From IMG/VR virus record IMGVR_UViG_3300035670_009638, positions 1 through 64,000 of that record: a stretch of 64,000 nucleotides of DNA; one strand, given 5' to 3'. The position numbers were made by a program, and so were the translations under genes. This document shows, piece by piece, positions 39,406 through 45,591 of this stretch. The notes under the pieces were generated by a model that was not told where the DNA came from, did no database searches, and saw only the letters and a program-made list of their open reading frames with translations. How positions within the stretch are numbered: position 1 is the first letter of the stretch; each line of letters opens with the position of its first letter. Source of the stretch: a virus.

Positions 39406-40350
39406 TTATTTGTCATCATTTAACCAATCGTATAATACACTCTTACCAGTAGAAGAATAATCAAAAACATAAAACTGTTCTTTCTTGTAAGTGAAAGCTT
39501 GCTCTACCCATTCTTTAATTAGACCTCTCATATTCTTTATGTCTTTAACTCTAGTAAGCATCTTAACTACCGTATTACTAAACTCGTAATCATTTAAAGC
39601 TTCAGGATCTTCCATAGAGCAATCAGGAATTATAAATCCTTTAGAAATTTGGTATTTATAAGCATCTTCAATTTCTAGTATTTGAGAAGCATTTAAATAG
39701 ATTTGTTTATTAACAATCATAACCTTAATCCTATTCTTTAATTCTTGAGGTAAATTACAATCCCATAGTATTTCATATATATCTACTAGATTAGGATTAG
39801 GATTAAGATTTTTATTTATATTTATTTCTTTTATATCTGTTTTATTTATATCTATTTTATTTAATAGGTGCTCGTTTTCAACAGTTGAAAATGAACTGTT
39901 GATGTTCAATTGTTGATTTTCAGCACTTGAAGAAACCTTGATTTGACGCGATTCTTTCAATTGTTGATTTTCGTCAATTGAAAGTAAATGACCAAAAGTG
40001 CTGCTAATTTCCATAATCTTGAAGTCTACTTGTACTTCCTCAATTAGCTCAACTACTTCTTCATCAGAAAAAGGAACGTCTGAAATATGATAGATATGTT
40101 CATTCTTTTTTCCATTTCTGTACTTTATATCAATCCAAAATTTCTTTTCTTCCAATTCTTTAATTGCATGAGAAATAGCAGCTCTACCAAACTTTGAATA
40201 TAGCTGCATTTTTCTAATCTCCCAAGTTTCTGGTAAAGACATTAAATGAGCTATCAAACCGATAGATCTAATATCTTCCAAATTTTGAAGAGGATTATTA
40301 TGGATTTGCGCATACTTGACTGTCTTCCTACGTTTAATGATATTTGACAT
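39406..40350 (-). CDS. Replication-initiator-like protein
   Basis: 314 residues. Residues about 20-90 look like a winged helix (L-I-A-H-L-M-S-L-P-E-T-W-E-I-R-K-M-Q-L, then R-A-A-I-S-H-A-I-K-E-L-E-E-K-K-F-W), the layout of phage and plasmid initiators and DnaD-like proteins. The middle is low complexity with repeated E-N-Q-Q-L; the C-terminal 120 residues form a helical domain. The DNA coding for the middle carries direct and inverted repeats, as in origins embedded in initiator genes (lambda O, SPP1). The start at AAGGAG(N9)ATG is preferred over an ORF start 21 codons upstream. The leader is highly structured. Assignment rests on fold pattern and context. Confidence 0.65.
   Translation of the reverse strand: MSNIIKRRKTVKYAQIHNNPLQNLEDIRSIGLIAHLMSLPETWEIRKMQLYSKFGRAAISHAIKELEEKKFWIDIKYRNGKKNEHIYHISDVPFSDEEVVELIEEVQVDFKIMEISSTFGHLLSIDENQQLKESRQIKVSSSAENQQLNINSSFSTVENEHLLNKIDINKTDIKEININKNLNPNPNLVDIYEILWDCNLPQELKNRIKVMIVNKQIYLNASQILEIEDAYKYQISKGFIIPDCSMEDPEALNDYEFSNTVVKMLTRVKDIKNMRGLIKEWVEQAFTYKKEQFYVFDYSSTGKSVLYDWLNDDK
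39795..39984. other. Candidate replication origin inside the initiator gene
   Basis: TTCAATTGTTGATTTTC occurs at 39905 and again at 39956, a perfect 17-bp repeat; TTTTCAAC-A-GTTGAAAA (39875-39891) is a perfect palindrome with related core; CAATTGAAAG follows at 39975. Beside them is a very AT-rich strip (39810-39865) suited to melting. The repeats also encode E-N-Q-Q-L, so coding constraint could explain part of the match. Confidence 0.5.
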
Positions 40351-40384
40351 AATTTGTCGCTCCTTTTCTTCTTGATTTTTAGGA

Positions 40385-40455
40385 GCAACACCTGATATAA
40401 TAAAGTAAACCAAATTAAATGCACTTGTGAACTTTGGTCGGGGATCAGGTGTTGC
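40385..40455. repeat. 12-bp inverted repeat in the initiator leader
   Basis: GCAACACCTGAT (40385-40396) and its perfect complement ATCAGGTGTTGC (40444-40455). On the minus-strand mRNA this makes a 12-pair stem with a 47-base loop shortly before the initiator start. Confidence 0.7.
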
Positions 40456-40485
40456 AGTAGACGAGTTGGCGCTCGTCTATTTTTA
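40408..40485 (+). ncRNA. Candidate antisense RNA to the initiator leader
   Basis: A plus-strand promoter (TTGATT at 40372, 18 bases, TGATATAAT ending 40401) would start RNA near 40408, and AGACGAG-TTGGCG-CTCGTCT followed by ATTTTTATT would end it near 40485. The product, about 78 nt, is fully complementary to the first part of the initiator mRNA. The arrangement recalls plasmid copy-number control RNAs. Inference from promoter and terminator only. Confidence 0.4.
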
Positions 40486-40513
40486 TTATAATCTTAATTA
40501 TTGATACCGTAAA
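40485..40513 (-). promoter_or_regulatory. Sigma-A-like promoter of the initiator gene
   Basis: Minus sense TTTACG, 17 bases, TATAAT. Its predicted start (about 40478) falls exactly on the first base of the AGACGAG hairpin, so the mRNA would begin with a stem-loop. Confidence 0.7.
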
Positions 40514-40518
40514 TTGAA

Positions 40519-40547
40519 TTGACGATATAACCTCAACATGGTAAAAT
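40519..40547 (+). promoter_or_regulatory. Plus-strand promoter of a small RNA
   Basis: TTGACG, 17 bases, TAAAAT with a TG extension (ATGGTAAAAT). It is one of the best matches to the host consensus in the window, and no plus-strand gene follows. Confidence 0.65.
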
Positions 40548-40554
40548 ATAAGTA

Positions 40555-40619
40555 GTAGTTGAGTTAAGCAATTAACTTGTTGTCCTGAATCTTTCCTCCG
40601 ATTGGTTCAGGACCTTTTT
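40555..40619 (+). ncRNA. Candidate small RNA with anti-ribosome-site loop
   Basis: About 65 nt between a good promoter and an intrinsic terminator. First hairpin: AGTTAA-GCAA-TTAACT (GNRA-type loop). Second: GTCCTGAA...TTCAGGAC followed by CTTTTTA, whose 16-base loop contains CCTCCGATT. That word is the exact complement of AATCGGAGG, the ribosome-site block in front of at least nine minus-strand genes. It could regulate them in trans; alternatively the loop is a relic ribosome site read on the other strand. Confidence 0.5.
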
Positions 40620-40974
40620 ATGTATATTCATCAAAGAATGGCTCTAAGTATTCTGATTTTCCACAGGTGGGACAGACCTCTACAGAATTGGAAACTTTAT
40701 TACATAATTCGCAATATGCTTTTCCTTTTCTCTCATCATCAATTACTTCCTCAACATATTCTTCCATAATTCTTATTCCTTTTTTAGTTATTCCAGGTAT
40801 AGGCTTAGTATTAAATTCATGCTTAAATAACATTTCAGTATCTACTTCAATAATTTTTCCAGCTAATTTTTTTAATGCTCTTTCCCATTTATCTTTTCCG
40901 TTGTATGTACCATTCCAGTCTGTATGTTCTTGTATGTATAGTTCGGCAGCATCTTTTCTGATTCTAATCTTCAC
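40618..40974 (-). CDS. Hypothetical zinc-ribbon protein (118 aa)
   Basis: Starts with GTG (V-K-I-R-I-R-K-D-A-A-E-L-Y-I-Q-E-H-T-D-W) seven bases after GGGAGG; an upstream ATG overlaps that site. The middle is mixed alpha/beta with W-E-R-A-L-K-K-L-A-G-K. The end has C-E-L-C and C-P-T-C-G, a zinc ribbon, then an acidic tail. It lies between thymidine kinase and the initiator gene. No function can be assigned. Confidence 0.65.
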   Translation of the reverse strand: MKIRIRKDAAELYIQEHTDWNGTYNGKDKWERALKKLAGKIIEVDTEMLFKHEFNTKPIPGITKKGIRIMEEYVEEVIDDERKGKAYCELCNKVSNSVEVCPTCGKSEYLEPFFDEYT

Positions 40975-41042
40975 GTTCTCACCTCCCCACAAATATAATT
41001 ATAAATCATTTCTACAAAAAAGAAAATATAAGTAAAAAAACA

Positions 41043-41074
41043 AATAAAAAAATAAGCTCAGAAAAGAGCTTATT
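41043..41074 (-). terminator. Intrinsic terminator after thymidine kinase
   Basis: Minus sense AATAAGCTC / GAGCTTATT, then TTTTTTATTTG. Confidence 0.88.
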
Positions 41075-41082
41075 TCAAGTTT

Positions 41083-41655
41083 TTAGCTAAAATAATGTTT
41101 TTTACAATAAGCAAGATATTTACTCTTCTCTTCTACGAATGTATCACCATTTCTTGCTACTTTTCCATTAACAATTCTAGCGTTGTATTCTGCTATAGAT
41201 TCGCAGTTATCATGCTGACAATTCATAGGAATGTTGGAAATGTTCATTGGCTCTATTTCACTTAATAGGTAACTCGAACCTTCAAAGTAGTCACCAGTGA
41301 ATGTAGTTGATAATCCGTAGAAATGAATATCAATTCCATTTTCAATTGCCCCGTTCAAAATTTTTGATAAAGTCATTTTATTTAAAAATTGAACTTCATC
41401 AATATAAACTGTTTCAAGTTCTGGAACTGAAAAAAATAAATTAACAAATCTTATGACCTTTTCATGTTCATTAGCATTTATATTGATCGAGAAAATAAAT
41501 TGTCCATTTCTACTTTCAATTGTACCAATGGTTCCTGTTTCTTCTTCTAATTTTGCAGAAAGAGTAATACATAAAGTATTATCTTTTTTAATTTTTTCAA
41601 TTAAAGATTTTGATTTCCCTGAACCCATAAGTCCAGTAGTAAAAGTTGCAACCAT
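41083..41655 (-). CDS. tdk: Thymidine kinase
   Basis: 190 residues, the normal length of the type II (bacterial/poxvirus) enzyme. Walker A G-L-M-G-S-G-K-S (8-15), the metal-binding D-E-V-Q-F (86-90) and the lasso G-D-Y-F-E-G-S-S-Y-L-L region (121-131) are all visible; C146, C151, C184 and H187 can bind structural zinc. It phosphorylates thymidine with ATP, salvaging precursor for phage DNA. Start at AGGAGGAAAATA-ATG, with an N16-type promoter directly upstream. It works with the dUTPase, ThyX and kinases of the same half. Confidence 0.95.
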   Translation of the reverse strand: MVATFTTGLMGSGKSKSLIEKIKKDNTLCITLSAKLEEETGTIGTIESRNGQFIFSININANEHEKVIRFVNLFFSVPELETVYIDEVQFLNKMTLSKILNGAIENGIDIHFYGLSTTFTGDYFEGSSYLLSEIEPMNISNIPMNCQHDNCESIAEYNARIVNGKVARNGDTFVEEKSKYLAYCKKHYFS

Positions 41656-41694
41656 ATTATTTTCCTCCTGGTATAGTAGTTGAATTACATTGTA

Positions 41695-41722
41695 ATTATA
41701 TCTGCACCAGGGAAAACGTAAA
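41695..41722 (-). promoter_or_regulatory. N16-type phage promoter of tdk
   Basis: Minus sense TTTACGTTTTC...GCAGATATAATTA; the only copy with a consensus TATAAT instead of TATAAA. Confidence 0.7.
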
Positions 41723-41737
41723 TTTCAATTCTCATAA

Positions 41738-41962
41738 TTATACTGGTCTTTTTATACTGGGCTTATCATCCTCATCTTCATCATCCAATATGCCTTTTTC
41801 TTCAAGTTTCATAACTATATAATCGTAGTCTTTTATTGGAAGAATTTCTCCGTAGATTCTAGAATACCTTTTACATAGATCGGACACAAACTGGTCAAAA
41901 GATTGACCAGCTGTGAAGATCCCTTCATTTTTTATTTTCATCAATTTTTCTTTTGAGTCCAT
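41738..41962 (-). CDS. Hypothetical acidic protein (74 aa)
   Basis: Family not recognised. Helical with A-G-Q-S-F-D-Q-F-V-S-D-L-C-K-R-Y and Y-D-Y-I-V-M-K-L-E-E-K-G-I-L, then D-D-E-D-E-D-D and a basic end. It starts one base beyond the stop of the GGCT-like gene with GAGGTGG as ribosome site, so it is the third gene of the amidoligase operon. Whether it is a substrate or partner of that pair is unknown, but its small size and position make it worth noting. Confidence 0.6.
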   Translation of the reverse strand: MDSKEKLMKIKNEGIFTAGQSFDQFVSDLCKRYSRIYGEILPIKDYDYIVMKLEEKGILDDEDEDDKPSIKRPV

Positions 41963-41963
41963 A

Positions 41964-42377
41964 TTAAACCACCTCTACCATATGTTTTCTAAAATCACCG
42001 TCATTTATAGGCTCACCGAGGCCTTCTCTTTTGGTGTTATATAAATACATATAGCACTCAATCAAAGAGCCATCTGAGGCCTTACAGTGACCTAAAATAC
42101 GATGATAAAGGTTCATATCGTTATTTGGTCCATAGTAACCTTCTAGTCTGTCCAAAAGTTTCATGCTAATATTCAAGTATTCAGGTTTGATTGTAATAAT
42201 CTCACCAGACACTTTTCCTGTTCCTTTTAGCATGCAAGGAAATCTTCCACATTCATGCATGTATAAATCTTTGTCATCAGCTACAGCAGATTCAATGCTT
42301 TCAATTGCCTCTTGGATTAAAATTTTATGATTGCTCATTCCACTCATTAAAGTACCATATACAAAAAATTTATTCAT
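41964..42377 (-). CDS. Gamma-glutamylcyclotransferase-like protein
   Basis: 137 residues with the AIG2/GGCT fold signature V-Y-G-T-L-M-S-G (6-13), then G-K-V-S-G-E-I (about 54-60) and L-L-D-R-L-E-G-Y-Y-G-P. The binding loop Y-G-T-L and a glutamate are conserved, so it may cleave gamma-glutamyl amides to 5-oxoproline. The neighbouring gene encodes an amidoligase, and genes of these two types are known to sit together in phages and bacteria (reported in the amidoligase survey of Iyer, Aravind and colleagues). The pair could add and remove amino acids on a peptide or protein. The substrate is not known. Confidence 0.82.
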   Translation of the reverse strand: MNKFFVYGTLMSGMSNHKILIQEAIESIESAVADDKDLYMHECGRFPCMLKGTGKVSGEIITIKPEYLNISMKLLDRLEGYYGPNNDMNLYHRILGHCKASDGSLIECYMYLYNTKREGLGEPINDGDFRKHMVEVV

Positions 42378-42413
42378 TATTTTTCCTCCTCTTATTTTAA
42401 TCTTAAGATTAAG

Positions 42414-42440
42414 AACTCCCCTTCTGGGGAGCTCTCTTTT
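42414..42440. terminator. Hairpin between amidoligase and GGCT-like genes
   Basis: AACTCCCC-TTCT-GGGGAGCT; the T-rich side (CTCTTTTTATT) is on the plus strand, the minus side has only TTCTTAATCTT. Direction uncertain; on the minus strand it would allow read-through. Confidence 0.5.
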
Positions 42441-42442
42441 TA

Positions 42443-43198
42443 TTAAGCTAGCTTAGCGATGTATCGTTGGGCTCTTTTGAATTGTTTTACTACCGGTTTA
42501 TTATCTGAAAGACCAACTTCTTCTAGCATTTCATCAAGAGCTTCTTCGTTGTTGCTTGACTGTAATGGAGTCATCTCTTGAATATTTGCTGCTGTTTCAA
42601 CTAACTTGTGTGTGAATTCGATCCATGCAAGAATTTCATTAATATTTGTTGTTCCTTGATGATGTCTGAACTCAATTGTTCCATACTTAACGTATGCTCT
42701 GTTGTTTAAATTGTAATATCTTGAACGGATTGAGTTTTTAAATTCTTCGATATTGGAAGCGCTTTCAACATTTTCCATAATTGGAGCAATTGGACTGCAA
42801 TAAGAACTTATTCTTCTTGATGGATTAATGATTGAGTAAATTGCATTTCTTTCATATTTATTATAAAGTCTGTATAAGTTTTTGATTTGGTTTATGTTGA
42901 AATCGTTGATATCATGATGAACATGTAAACCAGTTTTCTTATTACAACGAACTTTCAACTCTTTTCTTAAAACATGAACTACAGTTTTTAATTCTTCTGT
43001 GTCAGTAAGTGGTGGGCTAACAATCTCCCATCCATTGATTGAAGCATCTGGTTGAACTTTCCATGCATTGTGATTTACTGGGCTTCCGTAACGATCACCT
43101 TCAACATTAATTCCAGCATTTTGTAATGCTTCAATTACCTCATAACGAGATTTACTTGTTGCTACTTCTAATTCTGCTCCAAATTTCATTTGTCTCAT
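42443..43198 (-). CDS. Amidoligase-family enzyme (glutamine-synthetase-like fold)
   Basis: 251 residues. Family motifs: F-G-A-E-L-E-V (6-12) at the start, W-K-V-Q-P-D-A-S and W-E-I-V-S-P-P-L around residues 46-64, C-N-K-K-T-G-L-H-V-H-H-D (about 85-97) and Y-G-T-I-E-F-R-H-H-Q-G-T (about 171-182). These give the metal and ATP sites of the amidoligase_2 group, which forms amide bonds between a carboxylate and an amine. The C-terminal helix region is basic. With the downstream GGCT-like gene it forms a candidate conjugation and deconjugation system. Start at CGGAGGTAATTAAA-ATG; host-type promoter upstream. Confidence 0.85.
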   Translation of the reverse strand: MRQMKFGAELEVATSKSRYEVIEALQNAGINVEGDRYGSPVNHNAWKVQPDASINGWEIVSPPLTDTEELKTVVHVLRKELKVRCNKKTGLHVHHDINDFNINQIKNLYRLYNKYERNAIYSIINPSRRISSYCSPIAPIMENVESASNIEEFKNSIRSRYYNLNNRAYVKYGTIEFRHHQGTTNINEILAWIEFTHKLVETAANIQEMTPLQSSNNEEALDEMLEEVGLSDNKPVVKQFKRAQRYIAKLA

Positions 43199-43260
43199 TT
43201 TAATTACCTCCGATTTTTTTATTTTAGTTGAGTGATTATTTATATCTCTCTCTATTTATT

Positions 43261-43289
43261 ATTATATCATGCAAACATATGTTCGTACA
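43261..43289 (-). promoter_or_regulatory. Sigma-A-like promoter of the amidoligase operon
   Basis: Minus sense TGTACG, 17 bases, TATAAT with TG extension, followed by the AGAGAGAGATATAAA leader. Confidence 0.75.
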
Positions 43290-43330
43290 CTATTATTTTC
43301 ATTATTTTGCAACTTTTTTGCATTTTTTAA

Positions 43331-43362
43331 GAAAAAATAAAAAAGACAGCAATTAAGCTGCC
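43331..43362 (-). terminator. Intrinsic terminator of the par operon
   Basis: Minus sense GGCAGC-TTAATT-GCTGTC followed by TTTTTTATTTTTTC, just after the parR stop. Confidence 0.85.
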
Positions 43363-43364
43363 TT

Positions 43365-43637
43365 TTATACGAAACCTCCAGAATCATCTGGAAGTTCGTT
43401 ATCATCATTATCAATATTTTTATCAATTTTTATAGAAGAAGTATTATCGTTATTAACTGGTTTATGTTCAACATATATAGTTTTATTATTAGAATATATA
43501 TCGTTCATTATCAGTTTTCTTAAATAGAATGCAATTCCATTATCTTCTTTTTCACGTTCTAAAGCTTCACAAATCTCAGGATACTTCTTTCTATTGAAGT
43601 TGATCTGGTACAAGAAGTTGTCCTGGTTTTTGTTCAT
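43365..43637 (-). CDS. parR: ParR-like DNA-binding partner
   Basis: 90 residues. N-F-N-R-K-K-Y-P-E-I-C-E-A-L-E-R-E-K-E-D-N-G-I-A-F-Y-L-R-K-L-I (written by single residues; about positions 14-44) has the strand-helix-helix pattern of ribbon-helix-helix ParR proteins; the C-terminal half is polar and acidic, as expected of the segment that contacts the filament. It overlaps the end of the ParM gene by four bases. ParR binds repeats at the centromere and caps the ParM filament. Assigned largely from context. Confidence 0.7.
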   Translation of the reverse strand: MNKNQDNFLYQINFNRKKYPEICEALEREKEDNGIAFYLRKLIMNDIYSNNKTIYVEHKPVNNDNTSSIKIDKNIDNDDNELPDDSGGFV

Positions 43638-44458
43638 GTAAACATCGCCTCAAACTTCTTGCTATACTTTAGAAGTAATCCAACTGCATTAACGTAATAA
43701 GTTGGATAACCATCAAGTTCAGCAGCAGAAACTTTTTCATATCCTAACTGTTCAAGAGATTTTTGTATATCAAAAGCTTTGCCTCCAGTTGTTATGATCG
43801 GATAATCGTACTCAATTTGTGGACAAGACTTTAGAACGTTGTTCGCAATTTGGAAAGGGCTATTATTGATAGTTCCTCCATTCAATGTTGCGCTATCTTC
43901 TTTACTTATTGCTCCATTTATTAAATATAGAACATTTGTAGTCATAGAGCCTGCATCGATGATTACAAAGTTTTTCTCTTTAGAGAAATGAGCTGCGCCA
44001 AATCCTTCAGCTGCACATATAATTCTATTAACTTCAAAATCAAAAGGATTTTCATCAATCCAAGATGTTCTTTTTCCTTGGAAGTTTTTTACGAAATAAT
44101 CTTTATCGCTGACCATGCTTTTATAAGGACTTGTAAGTATTAGATTAAATTCTCTTTCTCCAGTTTCTTTATATATATTATGTAGAGCTGCAACAAGTCT
44201 TACTTGAGCTTCATGATGGCCTTTCTTTGTATTTCCAAAATACATTCTTTCTTCTTTTCCACTGTAGAAATTTTTTACAGCTTCACCAACATAGTAGTCT
44301 AAGTTATTGTAGACATACCTTGTCATTCCCTCTGTTTCTTCCAATGGTTTATAAGGATGAATTACGGAAGAGAAAGATCCCATCTTTGTTTCATTTTTCC
44401 ATTCGTACACGTATTTGGTACTAAAATTCCCAACATCAATTACAGTAGTTAGTGTCAA
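43634..44458 (-). CDS. parM: ParM/Alp-like actin homologue
   Basis: 274 residues. Actin-fold signatures: phosphate-1 loop V-I-D-V-G-N-F-S-T-K-Y near the start, phosphate-2 V-I-I-D-A-G-S-M-T-T-N-V (about 165-176), a central A-A-E-G-F-G, and T-T-G-G-K-A for the adenosine site. It polymerises with ATP to push DNA copies apart. The start is TTG, nine bases after AGGAGG; a longer frame exists, but the ribosome site would then be inside it. With parR immediately downstream and AT-rich repeats upstream, this is a type II partition operon, normal for plasmids and rare in phages. Confidence 0.88.
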   Translation of the reverse strand: MTLTTVIDVGNFSTKYVYEWKNETKMGSFSSVIHPYKPLEETEGMTRYVYNNLDYYVGEAVKNFYSGKEERMYFGNTKKGHHEAQVRLVAALHNIYKETGEREFNLILTSPYKSMVSDKDYFVKNFQGKRTSWIDENPFDFEVNRIICAAEGFGAAHFSKEKNFVIIDAGSMTTNVLYLINGAISKEDSATLNGGTINNSPFQIANNVLKSCPQIEYDYPIITTGGKAFDIQKSLEQLGYEKVSAAELDGYPTYYVNAVGLLLKYSKKFEAMFT

Positions 44459-44501
44459 ACTAAGCAACCTCCTAAATTTATTTATAGTACTCTCATAATC
44501 T

Positions 44502-44530
44502 ATTATAGGACAAAAACCTAACAAAGTAAA
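44502..44530 (-). promoter_or_regulatory. Sigma-A-like promoter of parMR
   Basis: Minus sense TTTACT, 17 bases, TATAAT. Confidence 0.65.
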
Positions 44531-44546
44531 GGGTTTATGTATTTTT

Positions 44547-44592
44547 TTAAATAACTAATTATTTAAGTTGTTATGTAATAAATTAAATAACT
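44547..44592. repeat. Candidate parC repeats
   Basis: TTAAATAACT at 44547 and 44583, with the inverted near-copy AATTATTTAA between. They lie just upstream of the parM promoter, where centromeres of ParMR systems usually are. Similar TTAAATAA words also occur near promoters at 48.8 and 55.2 kb. Confidence 0.4.
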
Positions 44593-44661
44593 GAATATTA
44601 AGAAATTATATCTTAAATAGGTAGAAAAAAACCCGTATAAATGTTATAATTAGATAAGAAA

Positions 44662-44697
44662 ATAAAAAGACTTACCCTTTTTTAGGATAAGTCTTTC
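44662..44697 (-). terminator. Intrinsic terminator after the sigma gene
   Basis: Minus sense AAAGACTTA-TCC...GGG-TAAGTCTTT followed by TTATTTTC. Confidence 0.88.
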
Positions 44698-44709
44698 TTC
44701 TGTTGGAGA

Positions 44710-45306
44710 TTAGGCGATCTCTAGATATTGTTCGGCAACTACTTTTTGTAATTTCTTCTTAAGTTTATTCACTCTTTGGTTGGCAGCCTGACGAGTGATA
44801 CCATATTTATCAGCGTAATTTTGAACTGAGAAGGATTTTTTGTCGAGGATAACTTTTAGGAGATCTTCTTCTCCAGGTTCAATGCTTTCTTGAATGATGG
44901 CAGTCAATTCTTTGAAAGCAAGGTTGTCCATTGAGTTGTCATCTGTTGCGAACATATCTTCAAGTTTGAGATCGTCGTCTCCAACAGGAGCGTTCATTGA
45001 AACTGTAACACCTTGATTTTTCAAGGAGTATTTATGGTAAGTGGCGTTTCTTACACCTTTTTGAAGTTTGTAATATAGATAAGTTGTGAAGCAATTTCCC
45101 TGAGTTGGTTCATATTGCTCATATGCTCTCCATAATTCTAAATCAAGTTCTTGTCTAAAATCTTCTTCTTCTACTGCGTTGAAGATAAACTTGTTGTTTG
45201 CTCTCTTCATAGCTTTAATGACCATTGGAGTAAATTGTTCTCTTACTTCTTCAAAAGTCATTTCCTTGCTAGTGTTATCAGAAAATAAGATTGTCTTTGT
45301 CATCAT
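44710..45306 (-). CDS. RNA polymerase sigma factor (sigma-70 family, group 3/4-like)
   Basis: 198 residues. Residues about 45-95 (E-E-E-D-F-R-Q-E-L-D-L-E-L-W-R-A-Y-E-Q-Y ... C-F-T-T-Y-L-Y-Y-K-L) match sigma region 2, which binds core polymerase and the -10 element. An acidic linker follows, and residues about 155-190 (V-Q-N-Y-A-D-K-Y-G-I-T-R-Q-A-A-N-Q-R-V-N-K-L) form the region-4 helix-turn-helix for the -35. It probably directs phage transcription; either the N16-type or the late promoter family could be its target. Its own promoter is N16-type, so it may amplify itself. GAGGAG lies nine bases before the ATG. Confidence 0.88.
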   Translation of the reverse strand: MMTKTILFSDNTSKEMTFEEVREQFTPMVIKAMKRANNKFIFNAVEEEDFRQELDLELWRAYEQYEPTQGNCFTTYLYYKLQKGVRNATYHKYSLKNQGVTVSMNAPVGDDDLKLEDMFATDDNSMDNLAFKELTAIIQESIEPGEEDLLKVILDKKSFSVQNYADKYGITRQAANQRVNKLKKKLQKVVAEQYLEIA

Positions 45307-45352
45307 AATAAAGTTCTCCTCCGATTCATTAATTTTTATATCTCACATTTTA

Positions 45353-45380
45353 TTTATATCTGTCTTTTATAAAACGTAAA
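45353..45380 (-). promoter_or_regulatory. N16-type phage promoter of the sigma gene
   Basis: Minus sense TTTACGTTTT...ACAGATATAAATA followed by AAATGTGAGATATAAAA. Three GAAC/GTTC boxes lie 37-127 bp upstream. Confidence 0.72.
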
Positions 45381-45416
45381 TTAAAAATTAAATAAATTTA
45401 AAAGAATTTTAAAATA

Positions 45417-45507
45417 AGAACTGATGTTCTACAAAAAAGAGTATGAAGTTTTAGATAGAACGTATGTTCTATGAAAAAGTATAAGGTAGTATAGAACAAA
45501 TTGTTAT
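45417..45507. promoter_or_regulatory. GAAC-N4-GTTC boxes (LexA/DinR-like)
   Basis: AGAAC-TGAT-GTTCT (45417-45430) and TAGAAC-GTAT-GTTCTA (45456-45471) are perfect inverted repeats fitting the Bacillus LexA core GAAC-N4-GTTC; TAGAACAAATTGTTAT (45492-45507) is imperfect. Their centres lie 40 and 36 bp apart, upstream of the sigma-gene promoter. Confidence 0.55.
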
Positions 45508-45591
45508 GTAAAAGCAATTCCTCCCCTCTAAAAGTGGATTAGACCAAATATTCAGTTTTCGTTTAACTAAAAAAATAATGGTGAACCAAAT
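45508..45591. other. Gene-free stretch with an orphan ribosome site
   Basis: Minus sense GAGGGGAGGAATTGC is a strong ribosome-site match, but no ATG, GTG or TTG follows at usable distance with a good frame. No other feature seen. Confidence 0.3.
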
